Part shown: positions 1-8,568 of the stretch, piece by piece
Position numbering within the stretch: the stretch's first letter is position 1
Layout of the letters: every line of letters begins with the position of its first letter
DNA from: an uncultured Collinsella sp.
GTDB lineage: Bacteria; Actinomycetota; Coriobacteriia; Coriobacteriales; Coriobacteriaceae
Length of the DNA: 43,235 nucleotides
Direction: 5' to 3'
NCBI GenBank assembly: GCA_944321445.1
Contig: CALULJ010000018.1
Location: forward strand, 1 to 43,235
Notes under the pieces: generated by a model
What the model saw: only the letters and a program-made list of their open reading frames with translations
What the model was told of the DNA's origin: nothing
Databases searched by the model: none
Position numbers and translations under genes: made by a program

Positions 1-1302
1 CGAGCCCAGGAAATTGGGAACGGCACGATAGAGCGCGAAGAGCATGAGCGCGGTGTAGAAGACATAGGACACCGTCATGCAGATCTGCAGGGCACGCGGC
101 TGCTTTATGCCACGGCTGACATCTTTGCGCCAGATCATACGCGTGATGAAGAAGCCGGCGGTCGGCGTGCCGATGGAGGTCAGGACGTTGGAGAAGTAGG
201 TCAGCTGAATGGGCGAGCTGCCGTAGGCAAACGCGATAGCCATGGCGCCGATAAGGATCACCGCTGCCGTGATCTTGATGTTCTTGGAGTCGAGGCTCGT
301 CGGCTTGTTGAGGCCTGCGTTCAGGAACACGGAGCAACGGCCGGTGTTGCCCATGATGGCAGCGAAGGCCGCTGCCAGGAAGGCGATGCCCATCACGAGG
401 TTCGCGAAAGTGCCGAAGGCTGGTTCGAGCATGACGGCGAGGTCGCCGATGTTCTTGATGTCGGTACCGGTGGGGTTCAGCACGATGGCACCCACGATGA
501 TGACGACGCCGGAGATGACGACGGTGCCAAGAACCTGAGCAAGAGCGTCGGAAACCATGACGCCGTTGAAGAGGTCCTGCTTCTTCCACTCCTTCTCAAC
601 GCCCAGGTAGGTGCCGTACATACCGGCAAGCACGGAGGCGGAGGAGCCCAGGAAGCCCAGCACGGTGACGAGGCTGCCCTCGGGGAACTGCCACTGGGTG
701 AGGCCCGCGACCGTGGCGCCCGCGTCGGGGCCGCCGGTCATGACGAGCACGACGATGAAGGCGATCGCCATGACGGCGATGCAGACGGTGACGGCCTTCT
801 CGATCTTGCCGTACACGCCCTTCAGGAAGTAGCACAGGAAGACGAACACCATGACTATGGCCGCGCCTATCTTCCAATCGATGCCGAAGATGAGGCTCAT
901 GCCCGCGCCGATGCCGGCAACGTTGCCGATGTTAAAGCAGACGCAGGCGAAGAAGGTGACGAGGCCCACGAACGTCGCGGCGGCGTTGCCGTAGTACTCG
1001 CGGATGGCGTCGATGGTGGGCTTGCCGGTTGCCATGCCCAGACGATAGGCAACTAAGATAAAGGTCGTGCCCATGAAGATAACGGGCAAAAGGACCCACA
1101 GCAGCTGGTAGGCGTAGTCGCCGCCCAGCATCGCGGAGGTGGTCAGCGATCCGGGGCCGAGCTGGATGCCGGCCAGGACGAAGCCGGGGCCCATGCGCTT
1201 GAGCAGCTCGGTGATGGGGAGTCGCTTGACGCTTGAGGGCTCGAAGCCAAAGACGTTATCGGCGGGGACCAGGCCCTCATCGACGGGTTTGGTATCTGCC
1301 AT
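1..1302 (-). CDS. Nramp-superfamily (SLC11-like) transporter, C-terminus cut by window edge
   Basis: This is an integral membrane protein; 434 codons are visible and the frame is still open at the window edge. After a hydrophilic N-terminus (MADTKPVDEG) come many hydrophobic segments in the order expected for Nramp proteins. The first carries GIQLGPGSLTTS where classical MntH/Nramp proteins have the DPGN metal-binding motif. The aligned Asp and Asn are therefore absent, as Gly and Ser. No MPH-type motif is seen in the sixth segment, which reads SASVLAGMYGTYL. Classical Mn/Fe transport is unlikely; Mg2+ (as in NRMT relatives) or an organic substrate are the alternatives. It lies 127 bp downstream of the DapA-family gene on the same strand, separated by a large hairpin, and is probably co-regulated by the LacI protein. 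Family membership is fairly sure; substrate is unknown. Confidence 0.82.
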   Translation of the reverse strand, partial: MADTKPVDEGLVPADNVFGFEPSSVKRLPITELLKRMGPGFVLAGIQLGPGSLTTSAMLGGDYAYQLLWVLLPVIFMGTTFILVAYRLGMATGKPTIDAIREYYGNAAATFVGLVTFFACVCFNIGNVAGIGAGMSLIFGIDWKIGAAIVMVFVFLCYFLKGVYGKIEKAVTVCIAVMAIAFIVVLVMTGGPDAGATVAGLTQWQFPEGSLVTVLGFLGSSASVLAGMYGTYLGVEKEWKKQDLFNGVMVSDALAQVLGTVVISGVVIIVGAIVLNPTGTDIKNIGDLAVMLEPAFGTFANLVMGIAFLAAAFAAIMGNTGRCSVFLNAGLNKPTSLDSKNIKITAAVILIGAMAIAFAYGSSPIQLTYFSNVLTSIGTPTAGFFITRMIWRKDVSRGIKQPRALQICMTVSYVFYTALMLFALYRAVPNFLGS

Positions 1303-1331
1303 ACAGTTCACCTCTTTCAAGGTAACAGAAG

Positions 1332-1380
1332 GGCGGCCGCCGCGACCCGGGGGAGCTACTTCGGGTTCGCGACGGCCGCC
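1332..1380 (-). terminator. GC-rich intercistronic hairpin
   Basis: Arms at 1332-1349 and 1362-1380 pair almost completely, counting G-U pairs, between the DapA-family gene and the transporter. On the minus strand the stem is followed only by a weak pyrimidine stretch (CTTCTGTT). It may be a partial terminator or an mRNA-stabilising hairpin that lowers transporter expression relative to the aldolase. Confidence 0.45.
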
Positions 1381-1429
1381 GATTGTTCACGCGCCGAGCG
1401 CGCGATAGACAGGCTGGAGAGCTGCGGCC

Positions 1430-2401
1430 TTACGCGAACTGGGTCATATCAACCTTGTCGAGACCGGACTTCTTGATGCCCTCGGCAACCCAATCCTTCT
1501 CCTCCTGGTTGAGCGGGAGGACCGGCTTGCGCATGATGGCGTTGGTGAAGATGCCGCGCTGGTACAGGGTCTCCTTGAGGCGAGCGTGAGCCTCACCAGA
1601 GGGCTGGCCGCCGCCGTAGATGGCCTGAGCGATGTGATAGATGCGGTCGGACCAGTCCTGAGCCTCCTTGAGGGTGTGGTCCGCAGGGTTCTTGAAGACG
1701 TCCCACGCCGGGCAGATGAGCTCGGGCACGCAGCCGGCGAAGCCGATGAGGGCGCCGTCCATGCCGGTGAACCAAGAGGGGCAGAGGGTCTCGTCGTGGC
1801 AGGTGATGAGCGAGATGTCGGGGCACTCCTCACGCAGGACGCGGACGTCGTGCTCGTAGATGGAGGTCACGCGGGTGCCCATCTTGATGCACTTGACGTG
1901 GTCGATCTCCTTGCACATCTTGACGAGGGTCTCGACGGGATAGAAGGCCTTGGAGGTCGCGGGATACAGATGGATGATGATGTCGATGTCGGCACCGTCG
2001 GCGACGTCCTTGACGTACTGGAACGGAGCGTCGGGGTTCATACCGAAGCGCAGCCACATGTGAGGCGGCATGAGCAGGATGCCGTCGGCGCCGGCGGCCT
2101 TGGCCTCGGCGGCCATCTCGATGGCACCAGCGGTGTGCTCGCAGTTGACACCGGAGATGATGGTCATGCAGTCGCCGCACTCCTCAGCGCAGATCTCGAC
2201 GACGCGCTTGCGCTCGGCCTGGGTGAGGCTGGTGATCTCGCCGGTGTGGCCGTTGCAGACCAGGCCCTCGATGCCCTTGCCGTAGAAGGTCTTGATCCAG
2301 CGAAGGTAGACGCGGAACTCCTCCTCGTTGATGGAGTAATCCTCGTTCAGAGGCACGGAGACGGCCGGGAAGATGGTCTTGAAGGTAACGGTCTTAGCCA
2401 T
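1430..2401 (-). CDS. DapA/N-acetylneuraminate lyase-family aldolase
   Basis: This is a soluble Schiff-base aldolase or dehydratase of the dihydrodipicolinate synthase (DHDPS) superfamily, 323 aa, a usual length for the family. It begins MAKTVTFKTIFPAVSVPLNE, with the typical TPF-like N-terminal strand and a GLVCNGHTGE loop in place of GTTGE. The likely Schiff-base lysine is in KCIKMG near residue 170, and the tyrosine region reads IIHLYPATSK. The chosen ATG at 2401 follows an AGAAGGGA ribosome binding site; the longer open frame upstream runs through the promoter. True lysine-pathway DapA is unlikely, because the gene is paired with a transporter and a LacI regulator. That suggests catabolism of a keto-acid sugar derivative or similar substrate. 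The exact reaction cannot be read from the sequence. Confidence 0.85.
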   Translation of the reverse strand: MAKTVTFKTIFPAVSVPLNEDYSINEEEFRVYLRWIKTFYGKGIEGLVCNGHTGEITSLTQAERKRVVEICAEECGDCMTIISGVNCEHTAGAIEMAAEAKAAGADGILLMPPHMWLRFGMNPDAPFQYVKDVADGADIDIIIHLYPATSKAFYPVETLVKMCKEIDHVKCIKMGTRVTSIYEHDVRVLREECPDISLITCHDETLCPSWFTGMDGALIGFAGCVPELICPAWDVFKNPADHTLKEAQDWSDRIYHIAQAIYGGGQPSGEAHARLKETLYQRGIFTNAIMRKPVLPLNQEEKDWVAEGIKKSGLDKVDMTQFA

Positions 2402-2466
2402 GATGGAAAATCCCTTCTCACGCTTTGGTACTTGTGCGGGGTAGCTGGCCCCGCGTAGCAAGTTGT

Positions 2467-2478
2467 GCAAACGTTTGC
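2467..2478. promoter_or_regulatory. LacI-family operator, perfect 12-bp palindrome
   Basis: GCAAACGTTTGC is a perfect palindrome with the central CG step typical of LacI/GalR operators. It sits just downstream of the proposed -10 box of the aldolase operon, where a repressor would block initiation. The 15-bp sequence CAAGTTGTGCAAACG that leads into it (2459-2473) is repeated exactly at 2542-2556, upstream of the -35 box, so a second, looping operator is plausible. Confidence 0.65.
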
Positions 2479-2492
2479 TTTGCTTGATTGGT

Positions 2493-2521
2493 ATTAAAGC
2501 CACTTTTTGGGGTGCGGTCAT
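2493..2521 (-). promoter_or_regulatory. Promoter of the aldolase-transporter operon
   Basis: Read on the minus strand, ATGACC (2516-2521) and TTTAAT (2493-2498) are separated by exactly 17 bp. The predicted start point falls near 2486, immediately before the palindromic operator. Confidence 0.55.
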
Positions 2522-2679
2522 GGTTTTGCGAACCTTTGCAACAAGTTGTGCAAACGGTACGTTCGACCTGCATTTTCTACCGTTCAGCTGAAGAACAGCA
2601 GGTAGTTGGTGATATTGCTGCTGGGGTGGCACATTGGTCGCACGGGATAGCACTGTGGCGCCGCGGTGTGGCAGCACTG

Positions 2680-2704
2680 CAATCGTTTGTATTACAATCG
2701 TTTG
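2680..2704. promoter_or_regulatory. Tandem operator-like repeats before the LacI gene
   Basis: CAATCGTTTG occurs at 2680-2689 and again at 2695-2704, 15 bp apart and in the same orientation. Each resembles the GCAAACGTTTGC operator with its central CG. They lie upstream of the regulator gene and suggest autoregulation. A weak promoter (TTGCGC at 2702-2707, TACAAC at 2726-2731) follows them. Confidence 0.45.
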
Positions 2705-2832
2705 CGCGGTGAGGGCATATTGGGGTACAACAGTTCACAAGAGGTTTTCGGCGGTTGCCCAGGGTCGGCAGCGCGTTTTGCCCGCTTCGCCACCCGTTGC
2801 CGCCCTATATATAAGAGAAGGAGGAGCGCCCC

Positions 2833-3840
2833 ATGCCTACGCTCAAAGATGTGGCCCGCCTGGCGAACGTCGACGTCAGCACCGTGTCGCGCGCGCTCAA
2901 CAACACCGCGCACGTGCACCCCGCCACCAAGGCGCGCATTCTCGAGGCCGCCAAGGAGCTGGGCTACCGGCCCAACCCCATCGCGCAGGGGCTGCGCCGC
3001 GGACGCCAGCACACGCTGGGCATCCTTCTCCCCCGCCTGCAGCTCACCATCTTTGCCGAAATCGCGCAGGGCGCGCAGGAGGAGGCGCGCGGCCTTGGGT
3101 ACTCCATTATCTATGCGGACACCGGCGACGACGCCAAGCTCGAGGCGGAGAGTCTCAACCGCATGCGCGGCGGCATCGTCGACGACATCATCATCGCGGG
3201 CACGGGCAAAAACGGGCGCATTTTGCGCGACATCCGCGCCGAGGGCACGCCGGTGGTGCAGGTGGTGCGCATGCAGGAGCACAGCATGAGCAGCGTGGTC
3301 GCCGACTATTACGCCTGCAGCTACGAGGCTGTGGAATACCTGGTCGACAAGGGGTGCCGCAAGATCGGGCTCATATACGGACCCAGCAACATCTCGCCCT
3401 ACAAGCGCCGCTACGAGGGATACCAGGACGCCGTGCGGGAATTCGAGCTCGAGAGCATCTGCGTGACGCCGAGCACCTCTTCGGTGCCCAACAGCTTTGA
3501 GTTCGGGTACCGCTCGGCCGTGCGCATGCTCGACGAGTACCCCGATATCGACGCCATCATGGCCGCCGTGGACATCCAGGGCATGGGAGCGCTGCGCGCC
3601 CTGCGCGAACGCGGCATTCGCTGCCCGGACGACGTGCGGGTCATGAGCCTTACCGGGCACGCCATCGGCAACATGCTCGAGACCACGATGACCGCCATGG
3701 AGGTACCGGCGCTCGACATGGGCAGGAAGGCCGCGCGCATGGCGATCGAAACGGTGGAAGCCAAGGCGTCGCCCGGCGACAAGGCGTCCGTGCAGCATCT
3801 GGTGTTCTCCCCCACCCTCGTGGTGCGCGAAAGCGCATAG
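2833..3840 (+). CDS. LacI/GalR-family transcriptional regulator
   Basis: 335 aa, full length for the family. The N-terminus (MPTLKDVARLANVDVSTVSR) is a classical LacI helix-turn-helix, followed by the hinge helix region NPIAQGLRRG and a periplasmic-binding-protein-like effector domain. The ATG follows a strong AAGGAGGAG site 9 bp upstream. It is divergent from the aldolase-transporter operon across 431 bp that hold matching operators, so it most likely represses that operon in the absence of its substrate. The ligand cannot be deduced. Confidence 0.93.
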   Translation: MPTLKDVARLANVDVSTVSRALNNTAHVHPATKARILEAAKELGYRPNPIAQGLRRGRQHTLGILLPRLQLTIFAEIAQGAQEEARGLGYSIIYADTGDDAKLEAESLNRMRGGIVDDIIIAGTGKNGRILRDIRAEGTPVVQVVRMQEHSMSSVVADYYACSYEAVEYLVDKGCRKIGLIYGPSNISPYKRRYEGYQDAVREFELESICVTPSTSSVPNSFEFGYRSAVRMLDEYPDIDAIMAAVDIQGMGALRALRERGIRCPDDVRVMSLTGHAIGNMLETTMTAMEVPALDMGRKAARMAIETVEAKASPGDKASVQHLVFSPTLVVRESA

Positions 3841-3854
3841 CGGTTGCGCTGGCC

Positions 3855-3905
3855 TCTCTGGGGACGGGGGGTGCCACGCGCCACTTTGGCGTCTGTGGGG
3901 ACAGG
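3855..3905. repeat. Dispersed repeat family A, diverged copy 1
   Basis: It contains GGGGACGGGGGGTGCCA and TGTGGGGACAGG, the same words found in the copies at 4131-4185, 5535-5627 and 13790-13912. It lies directly after the LacI gene. No coding function is seen. Confidence 0.6.
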
Positions 3906-3973
3906 TTTGGAGTACGACGCCATGTCCGCTCCGTCCCAAACGCAGGCTGCTCCATCCCGCTTGCCTTTGATCT

Positions 3974-4102
3974 GTTGTGTGCGCTTCTGGCCAATCGGTC
4001 TACGTTCTGAGCGCTTTTGGCCAATGATTCCACCCGAAACGCTGTATACCGTTGGCCAAAAGCGCTCACAACAAAAGCCGATTGGCCAGAAGCGCACACA
4101 AC
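3974..4102. repeat. Nested double palindrome
   Basis: The outer arms, 3974-3998 and 4078-4102, are perfect 25-bp reverse complements. The inner arms, 4008-4024 and 4052-4068, are perfect 17-bp reverse complements. Both pairs share the core GCGCTTYTGGCCAA, so the core occurs four times in alternating orientation. A 27-nt loop separates the inner arms. It lies between the convergent LacI and MFS genes and resembles a bacterial interspersed mosaic (REP-type) element. Confidence 0.85.
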
Positions 4103-4130
4103 CGCCGCGGAAAGATGAAAGCCCGGGAGG

Positions 4131-4185
4131 TCCGTCCCCATTGGGGACAAAATGTCCCCTGGGACCCCCGTCCCCAATTGGGACA
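4131..4185. repeat. Dispersed repeat family A, copy 2
   Basis: It carries GTCCCCATTGGGGACAAAAT, then CCCCTGGGACCCCCGTCCCC and AATTGGGACA. The unit is itself palindromic. It lies against the 3' end of the MFS gene. Confidence 0.75.
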
Positions 4186-4189
4186 TCGC

Positions 4190-5362
4190 CTACATCGTGC
4201 GCAGGCGCTTGGAGCAGGCGTAGACCGCGAGCGCAGCGGGAACCGTGACGGCCAGGATGGGATAGAACAGGTTGAGATCGACCGACCCGAACAGCATGCC
4301 GCCGATGACCGGTCCTGCCGACATGCCGATGTCGAGCCCCATGTAATAGGTGCTGTTGGCCATGCCGGCGTGCTCGGACCCCACTAGGCGAACCGCCGTG
4401 GACTGACAGACCGAGCACATGATGCCGTAGCCGCCCGCCATACATGCCGCTGCGGCGAACATGGCGAGGTTTCCGCGCATGAGGGTGAGCAGCGCCAGCG
4501 ACGCCACCGCCGATGCGGACGCGGCGAACAGGAACGACCCGAACTTCACGGAATCGAATTGCCGTTTGAGCGCGAAGCGCAGCACGAGCAGCACGATGGC
4601 ATACACGGGGAAGAACAGGCTGACAGAAAGATCAAGCCCGCGCTGCGCGACGAAAGTCACGAGAAACGATTGGGTCGCCATGTAGGGAATGGTGAACAAC
4701 GCGATGATGGCAGCGGCGGGAACGACGCGGGTATCGAGGATCGCAAGCTTGTGCGCGGGATGCACAGAGGGGCGCTCCGCTGTGCGCGCCGGTGGCTCGC
4801 CCGGGTTGCTCACAAACTGCACGAGCACCATGGTCATGGCGGCCATGACGCCGCCGAACAGCAGTGCGGGGCGATATCCGAAGGCATCGGTGATGGCGAG
4901 CGCGATGGCGGGACCGACGGCCATACCCAGCGCGTTCATCATGCCGAACATTCCCATGCCCGATCCCACGTGCTCCGGGGGCAGCAGCGAGGCGAACCAG
5001 GTGGACATGCACACGGAGCAAAACGCGTAGCCCGCACCGCTCACCAGGCGCAGCACCGCGATTTGCACGGGGTCGGTCGCGACGGCGTACAGGGATGTGG
5101 ACACGGCAAGCACGATAGAGCCGATGGTGGCGATACGCCGCTTGTGCATGATGTCGGACAGATTGCCCGCGATGGGACGCACCACCAGCGAGCACACGTT
5201 CATGAGGCCGCCGATGACGCCCATGAAAGCCGCCGTGGCACCCAGCGACCCCGCAAATCCCGAGATCACCGGCGTCACCAACATGGTGCTTCCCAAATAG
5301 AAAAAGCTTGCCGCCAGCATGATGTAGGCATCACGCGAAAGGCCGGAACCAGATGTGCTCAT
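4190..5362 (-). CDS. Major facilitator superfamily (MFS) transporter
   Basis: 390 aa from ATG 5362; the frame also allows a GTG start at 5371 (393 aa). The ATG is preferred because GGGTGAGCGG lies just upstream. About twelve hydrophobic segments are seen. The MFS loop 2-3 motif appears in the form VVRPIAGNLSDIMHKRR, with the usual G-x-L-x-D and basic residues. It most resembles drug or metabolite efflux MFS proteins; the substrate is unknown. It is a single-gene transcript with a good promoter, convergent with the LacI gene. Confidence 0.88.
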   Translation of the reverse strand: MSTSGSGLSRDAYIMLAASFFYLGSTMLVTPVISGFAGSLGATAAFMGVIGGLMNVCSLVVRPIAGNLSDIMHKRRIATIGSIVLAVSTSLYAVATDPVQIAVLRLVSGAGYAFCSVCMSTWFASLLPPEHVGSGMGMFGMMNALGMAVGPAIALAITDAFGYRPALLFGGVMAAMTMVLVQFVSNPGEPPARTAERPSVHPAHKLAILDTRVVPAAAIIALFTIPYMATQSFLVTFVAQRGLDLSVSLFFPVYAIVLLVLRFALKRQFDSVKFGSFLFAASASAVASLALLTLMRGNLAMFAAAACMAGGYGIMCSVCQSTAVRLVGSEHAGMANSTYYMGLDIGMSAGPVIGGMLFGSVDLNLFYPILAVTVPAALAVYACSKRLRTM

Positions 5363-5412
5363 ACCGCTCACCCGCTACTAATTGTTAACGTTGCTATACT
5401 TTTCGCTGCCCT

Positions 5413-5441
5413 AGTGTAGGACGAGGTCGAGCGGGCTTCAA
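5413..5441 (-). promoter_or_regulatory. Promoter of the MFS gene
   Basis: On the minus strand, TTGAAG (5436-5441) and TACACT (5413-5418) are separated by 17 bp. The leader between it and the start codon contains a GTTAAC palindrome (AACGTTAACAATT). Confidence 0.65.
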
Positions 5442-5534
5442 CACAGAGGCAGTCGCGCTCCGCGACCGGTCGGTTTATGCAAATCGTTGCATGGGGCAGC
5501 GAACAGAGGCGGCTAACCGGCACCTCGGAGGGGA

Positions 5535-5627
5535 ACCTGTCCCCAGAGAGGCCAAAATGTCCCCAGCGACCCCCGTCCCCAATGGGGACAAAATGTCCCC
5601 TGGCACCCCCGTCCCCAGAGAGGACAT
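5535..5627. repeat. Dispersed repeat family A, copy 3
   Basis: It contains CCTGTCCCCAGAGAGG, CCCCCGTCCCCAATGGGGAC and AAAATGTCCCCTGGCACCCC in tandem, closing with GTCCCCAGAGAGGACA. It lies in the 465-bp gap between the divergent MFS and pyk genes. Apart from promoters, nothing else is seen in that gap. Confidence 0.8.
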
Positions 5628-5775
5628 TACGGGGATTTTGGGACCATTCGCGTAGTATTTTGGTGCTTCTGCCGAACTGACCCCCCGTGTGCTCTTGTAT
5701 GGAATCGTTCCCGTAGACTCTTTGTGTTGACTCGACGATGTCGCGCGCTTTACGCCACCTTGCCTGCGATTCCCT

Positions 5776-5781
5776 TATAAT
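5776..5781 (+). promoter_or_regulatory. -10 box of pyk
   Basis: A consensus TATAAT lies 55 bp before the pyk ATG. No convincing -35 box is found at 16-18 bp; TTTACG at 5749-5754 would need a 21-bp spacer. Confidence 0.5.
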
Positions 5782-5836
5782 ATGCCACTGGTAATTCGTT
5801 TTATCAGCGCAAAGGCAACGTCAGATGGAGGTCTGA

Positions 5837-7297
5837 ATGTACAAGCGCACGAAAATCGTCTGCACCATGGGTCCTGCCTGCGACAACGACGATACGCTTC
5901 GCGAGATGATCAAGAGCGGCATGAACGTCGCCCGCTTCAACTTCTCGCACGGTTCCTACGAGGAGCATCACGAGCGCATCGAGCGCGTCCGCCGCATCTC
6001 CCGCGAGCTGGGCATCCCCGTCGGCATCCTGCTCGACACCAAGGGCCCCGAGGTCCGCACCGGCCTGCTGAAGGATCACGCCAAGATCACCGTCCACGAG
6101 GGCGACAAGATCATCGTGACCGCCCAGCCCACCACCGAGGACTGGCTCGGCGACGAGACCCACATCTCCCTCGACTACCTGGAGCTCCCCTCCGAGGCCG
6201 AGGCCGGCTCGCTCATCCTGATCGATGACGGCCTGGTCGCCCTCGAGGTCGAGTCCATCGACGGCCAGGACATGCACTGCGTCGTCAAGAACACTGGCGA
6301 GATCGGCGAGCGCAAGGGCGTCAACATCCCCAACGTCGACATCTCCCTGCCTGCCATCACCGACCGTGACCGCGAGGACATCCTCTTCGGTATCCAGGAG
6401 AACATCGACTACATCGCTGCCTCCTTCATCCGCAACGCCAAGGCCGTCGAGGAGATCCGTCACCTCTGCCGCCTGAACGGTGGCGAGCACGTCACGATCT
6501 TCCCGAAGATCGAGTGCGCCCTGGGCGTCCAGAACTTCGACGCCATCCTCGAGGTTTCCGACGGCATCATGGTTGCGCGCGGCGACCTGGGCATCGAGAT
6601 CGCTGCCGAGCTCGTTCCGCACATCCAGAAGGAGATCATCGCCAAGTGCAACGCGGCCTACAAGCCCGTCATCACCGCTACGCAGATGCTCGACTCCATG
6701 CAGCACAACCCGCGCCCGACCCGCGCTGAGGTTGCCGACGTTGCGAACGCCATCTACGACGGCACCGACGCCGTGATGCTCTCCGGCGAGACCGCTGCCG
6801 GCCAGTACCCGGTCGAGGCCGTGAAGATGCAGGCCCACATCGCGCACGAGACCGAGAAGCACCTCCCCGTGCACGCGCCGCTCACCGCGCCCGAAAACGC
6901 GCACGGTACCCGCGTGATCAACAACGTCGTGGGTATGTCCGCCGTGAACATGGCCACCGTCGTGGGCGCCAAGTGCATCACCACTCCCACCACCACCGGC
7001 CGCACCGCGCGCCTGATCTCGCACTTCCGTCCCAACGTGCCCATCTGCGCGTTCTCCCGCCACGAGTGGGCCGTGCAGCAGATGATCATGTACTGGGGCG
7101 TCGAGCCGCACCTGGCCGCCATCACCCAGGGCACCGTCAACGGTACGATCATTAAGGCTATCGAGACCGCTAAGGAGCTCGGTTACGTCAAGGAGGGCGA
7201 CCTCACCGTTGCCACCGCTGGCGATCCGCGCATGTCCATCCACCTCGACGGTAAGGCGACCTCCACGAACGTCGCCTACGTCGCGCAGGTTCGCTAA
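5837..7297 (+). CDS. pyk: Pyruvate kinase
   Basis: This enzyme converts phosphoenolpyruvate and ADP to pyruvate and ATP in the last step of glycolysis, in the cytoplasm. 486 aa. The N-terminus RTKIVCTMGPA and NVARFNFSHG are diagnostic, as are IFPKIECALGVQNFD, the substrate and Mg region MVARGDLGIE, and ITATQMLDSM. The protein ends after the C-terminal allosteric domain, without the extra phosphohistidine-like domain found in some Bacillus enzymes. The ATG follows GGAGGTCTGA. It is monocistronic, with a strong terminator. The codon bias is very GC-rich and uniform, as expected for a highly expressed native gene. Confidence 0.98.
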   Translation: MYKRTKIVCTMGPACDNDDTLREMIKSGMNVARFNFSHGSYEEHHERIERVRRISRELGIPVGILLDTKGPEVRTGLLKDHAKITVHEGDKIIVTAQPTTEDWLGDETHISLDYLELPSEAEAGSLILIDDGLVALEVESIDGQDMHCVVKNTGEIGERKGVNIPNVDISLPAITDRDREDILFGIQENIDYIAASFIRNAKAVEEIRHLCRLNGGEHVTIFPKIECALGVQNFDAILEVSDGIMVARGDLGIEIAAELVPHIQKEIIAKCNAAYKPVITATQMLDSMQHNPRPTRAEVADVANAIYDGTDAVMLSGETAAGQYPVEAVKMQAHIAHETEKHLPVHAPLTAPENAHGTRVINNVVGMSAVNMATVVGAKCITTPTTTGRTARLISHFRPNVPICAFSRHEWAVQQMIMYWGVEPHLAAITQGTVNGTIIKAIETAKELGYVKEGDLTVATAGDPRMSIHLDGKATSTNVAYVAQVR

Positions 7298-7326
7298 ACC
7301 GCGTTTCGCGCAACGCGACAGCTTGT

Positions 7327-7362
7327 GCCCCTGTCCGGGTTTTCCGGGCAGGGGCTTTTTCT
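7327..7362 (+). terminator. Rho-independent terminator of pyk
   Basis: Arms GCCCCTGTCCGG (7327-7338) and CCGGGCAGGGGC (7344-7355) pair with one G-U, followed by TTTTTCTT. Confidence 0.9.
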
Positions 7363-7501
7363 TAGGGGATTGTCGCTGTGATATGCGATTTGGCTCTTCT
7401 TCCGCTGTGTATGTATCTTTGTGCTTTGTGCACATATTACTTTTTGCTGCAAGTTTCCTCTTTTTGGCTGTTCTCTAATTAACTTGTGCCATTATGTACG
7501 C

Positions 7502-8485
7502 ATGAAGAAGTTTTATGCGACAGAAGGCTCCGCGATTCAGCTCATCCGTCTGGGCCTCTTTCCTCGTGACTATACCCCCTACGCCTTTGCGCCATCCGAT
7601 ATCCTCGATGCCGCATGTCGCGCTCGTGACATCAAATCGCTTGCAGCTGCATCGGACACGATTGCTATGCTCAGCACCCCCTATACGGTCCTCATTCCGG
7701 AGCATACACAGCGACGTGCATCCAAACTCGTAACAAGCAGGACGCTATCTGCGGAAATCAAAGAGCCTTATTTGGTTGGCATCGATGACGATTGCCTTTG
7801 TGTCATCCCGGAACTGCTATTTGCACTGTACTGCCAGCGACACGATCTTGCATCAAGCGTGCAACTCGGGCTTGAGCTCTGCGGGACCTACACCTGCCCT
7901 GCCTTCTCGGATCACATGTGCTTCACCTCATACGACCTTAGCAAGCTTACCGATGTTGCCTCGATCCGCGGTTTCCTTTCCCGCAACCCGGGAATCTATG
8001 GCGCACGGCGAGCAGCTCGATACGCACGCTATGTACAAGACTGCTCCGCTTCTCCCATGGAAACGAACCTGTTTCTTTTGCTCTGCCTCCCCACCTCAGA
8101 AGGCGGATACGGCCTCCCTTTGCCGGAGCTGAACGCAGACCTCCCGATTATCCAGTATCTCGGGTCGAAGCACGTACCGGGAATACGCTACGGAGACCTG
8201 GTCTTCCAATCGGCGCGTGCCGTTTTGGAGTATCAAAGCATCGAACACCATAGCGACCCAGATAAAATCGAAGCCGATGAAGATCGTCGCGACGATATCG
8301 AGGCAAGCGGATATACCGTCATGTTCATCACGCCGGCGCGCATCAAGGATTTCGACCGATTTGAAGCCGTCGCACAGCGTCTTGCCTACTATCTGGGCAT
8401 CGATTTCTCCCAATGCGTGCCCGGAAGGACGGACAAGAGAATCGCACTACGAAAGAAGCTGTTGCCAGCCTCTTGGAATGTATAA
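7502..8485 (+). CDS. Hypothetical protein with a DUF559/Vsr-like endonuclease-type C-terminus
   Basis: 327 aa from ATG 7502 (MKKFYATEGS). The frame is open further upstream, but that part is AT-rich and promoter-like. The C-terminal third reads LEYQSIEHHSDPDKIEAD, then DIEASGYTVMFITPARIKD. This is the pattern of DUF559-type proteins with the Vsr/PD-(D/E)xK fold (E-Y, H-H, D, and a V-x-x-I-T strand). The middle has LLCLPTSEGGYGLPLPELN, a phrase I associate with coriobacterial hypothetical proteins of this type. No ribosome binding site is seen, and a CATTAT lies 6 bp before the ATG, so a leaderless mRNA is possible. GC is lower than pyk. Function is unproven; it may be a nuclease or an AbiEi-like regulator. 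Confidence 0.7.
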   Translation: MKKFYATEGSAIQLIRLGLFPRDYTPYAFAPSDILDAACRARDIKSLAAASDTIAMLSTPYTVLIPEHTQRRASKLVTSRTLSAEIKEPYLVGIDDDCLCVIPELLFALYCQRHDLASSVQLGLELCGTYTCPAFSDHMCFTSYDLSKLTDVASIRGFLSRNPGIYGARRAARYARYVQDCSASPMETNLFLLLCLPTSEGGYGLPLPELNADLPIIQYLGSKHVPGIRYGDLVFQSARAVLEYQSIEHHSDPDKIEADEDRRDDIEASGYTVMFITPARIKDFDRFEAVAQRLAYYLGIDFSQCVPGRTDKRIALRKKLLPASWNV

Positions 8486-8568
8486 AGCACTTGCGTTTCC
8501 CCAGTTGACGGGAATATAAATGTATAAGGATTCGAATTGGCGATGCGCCACGGGGCAGCGAGATTGAG

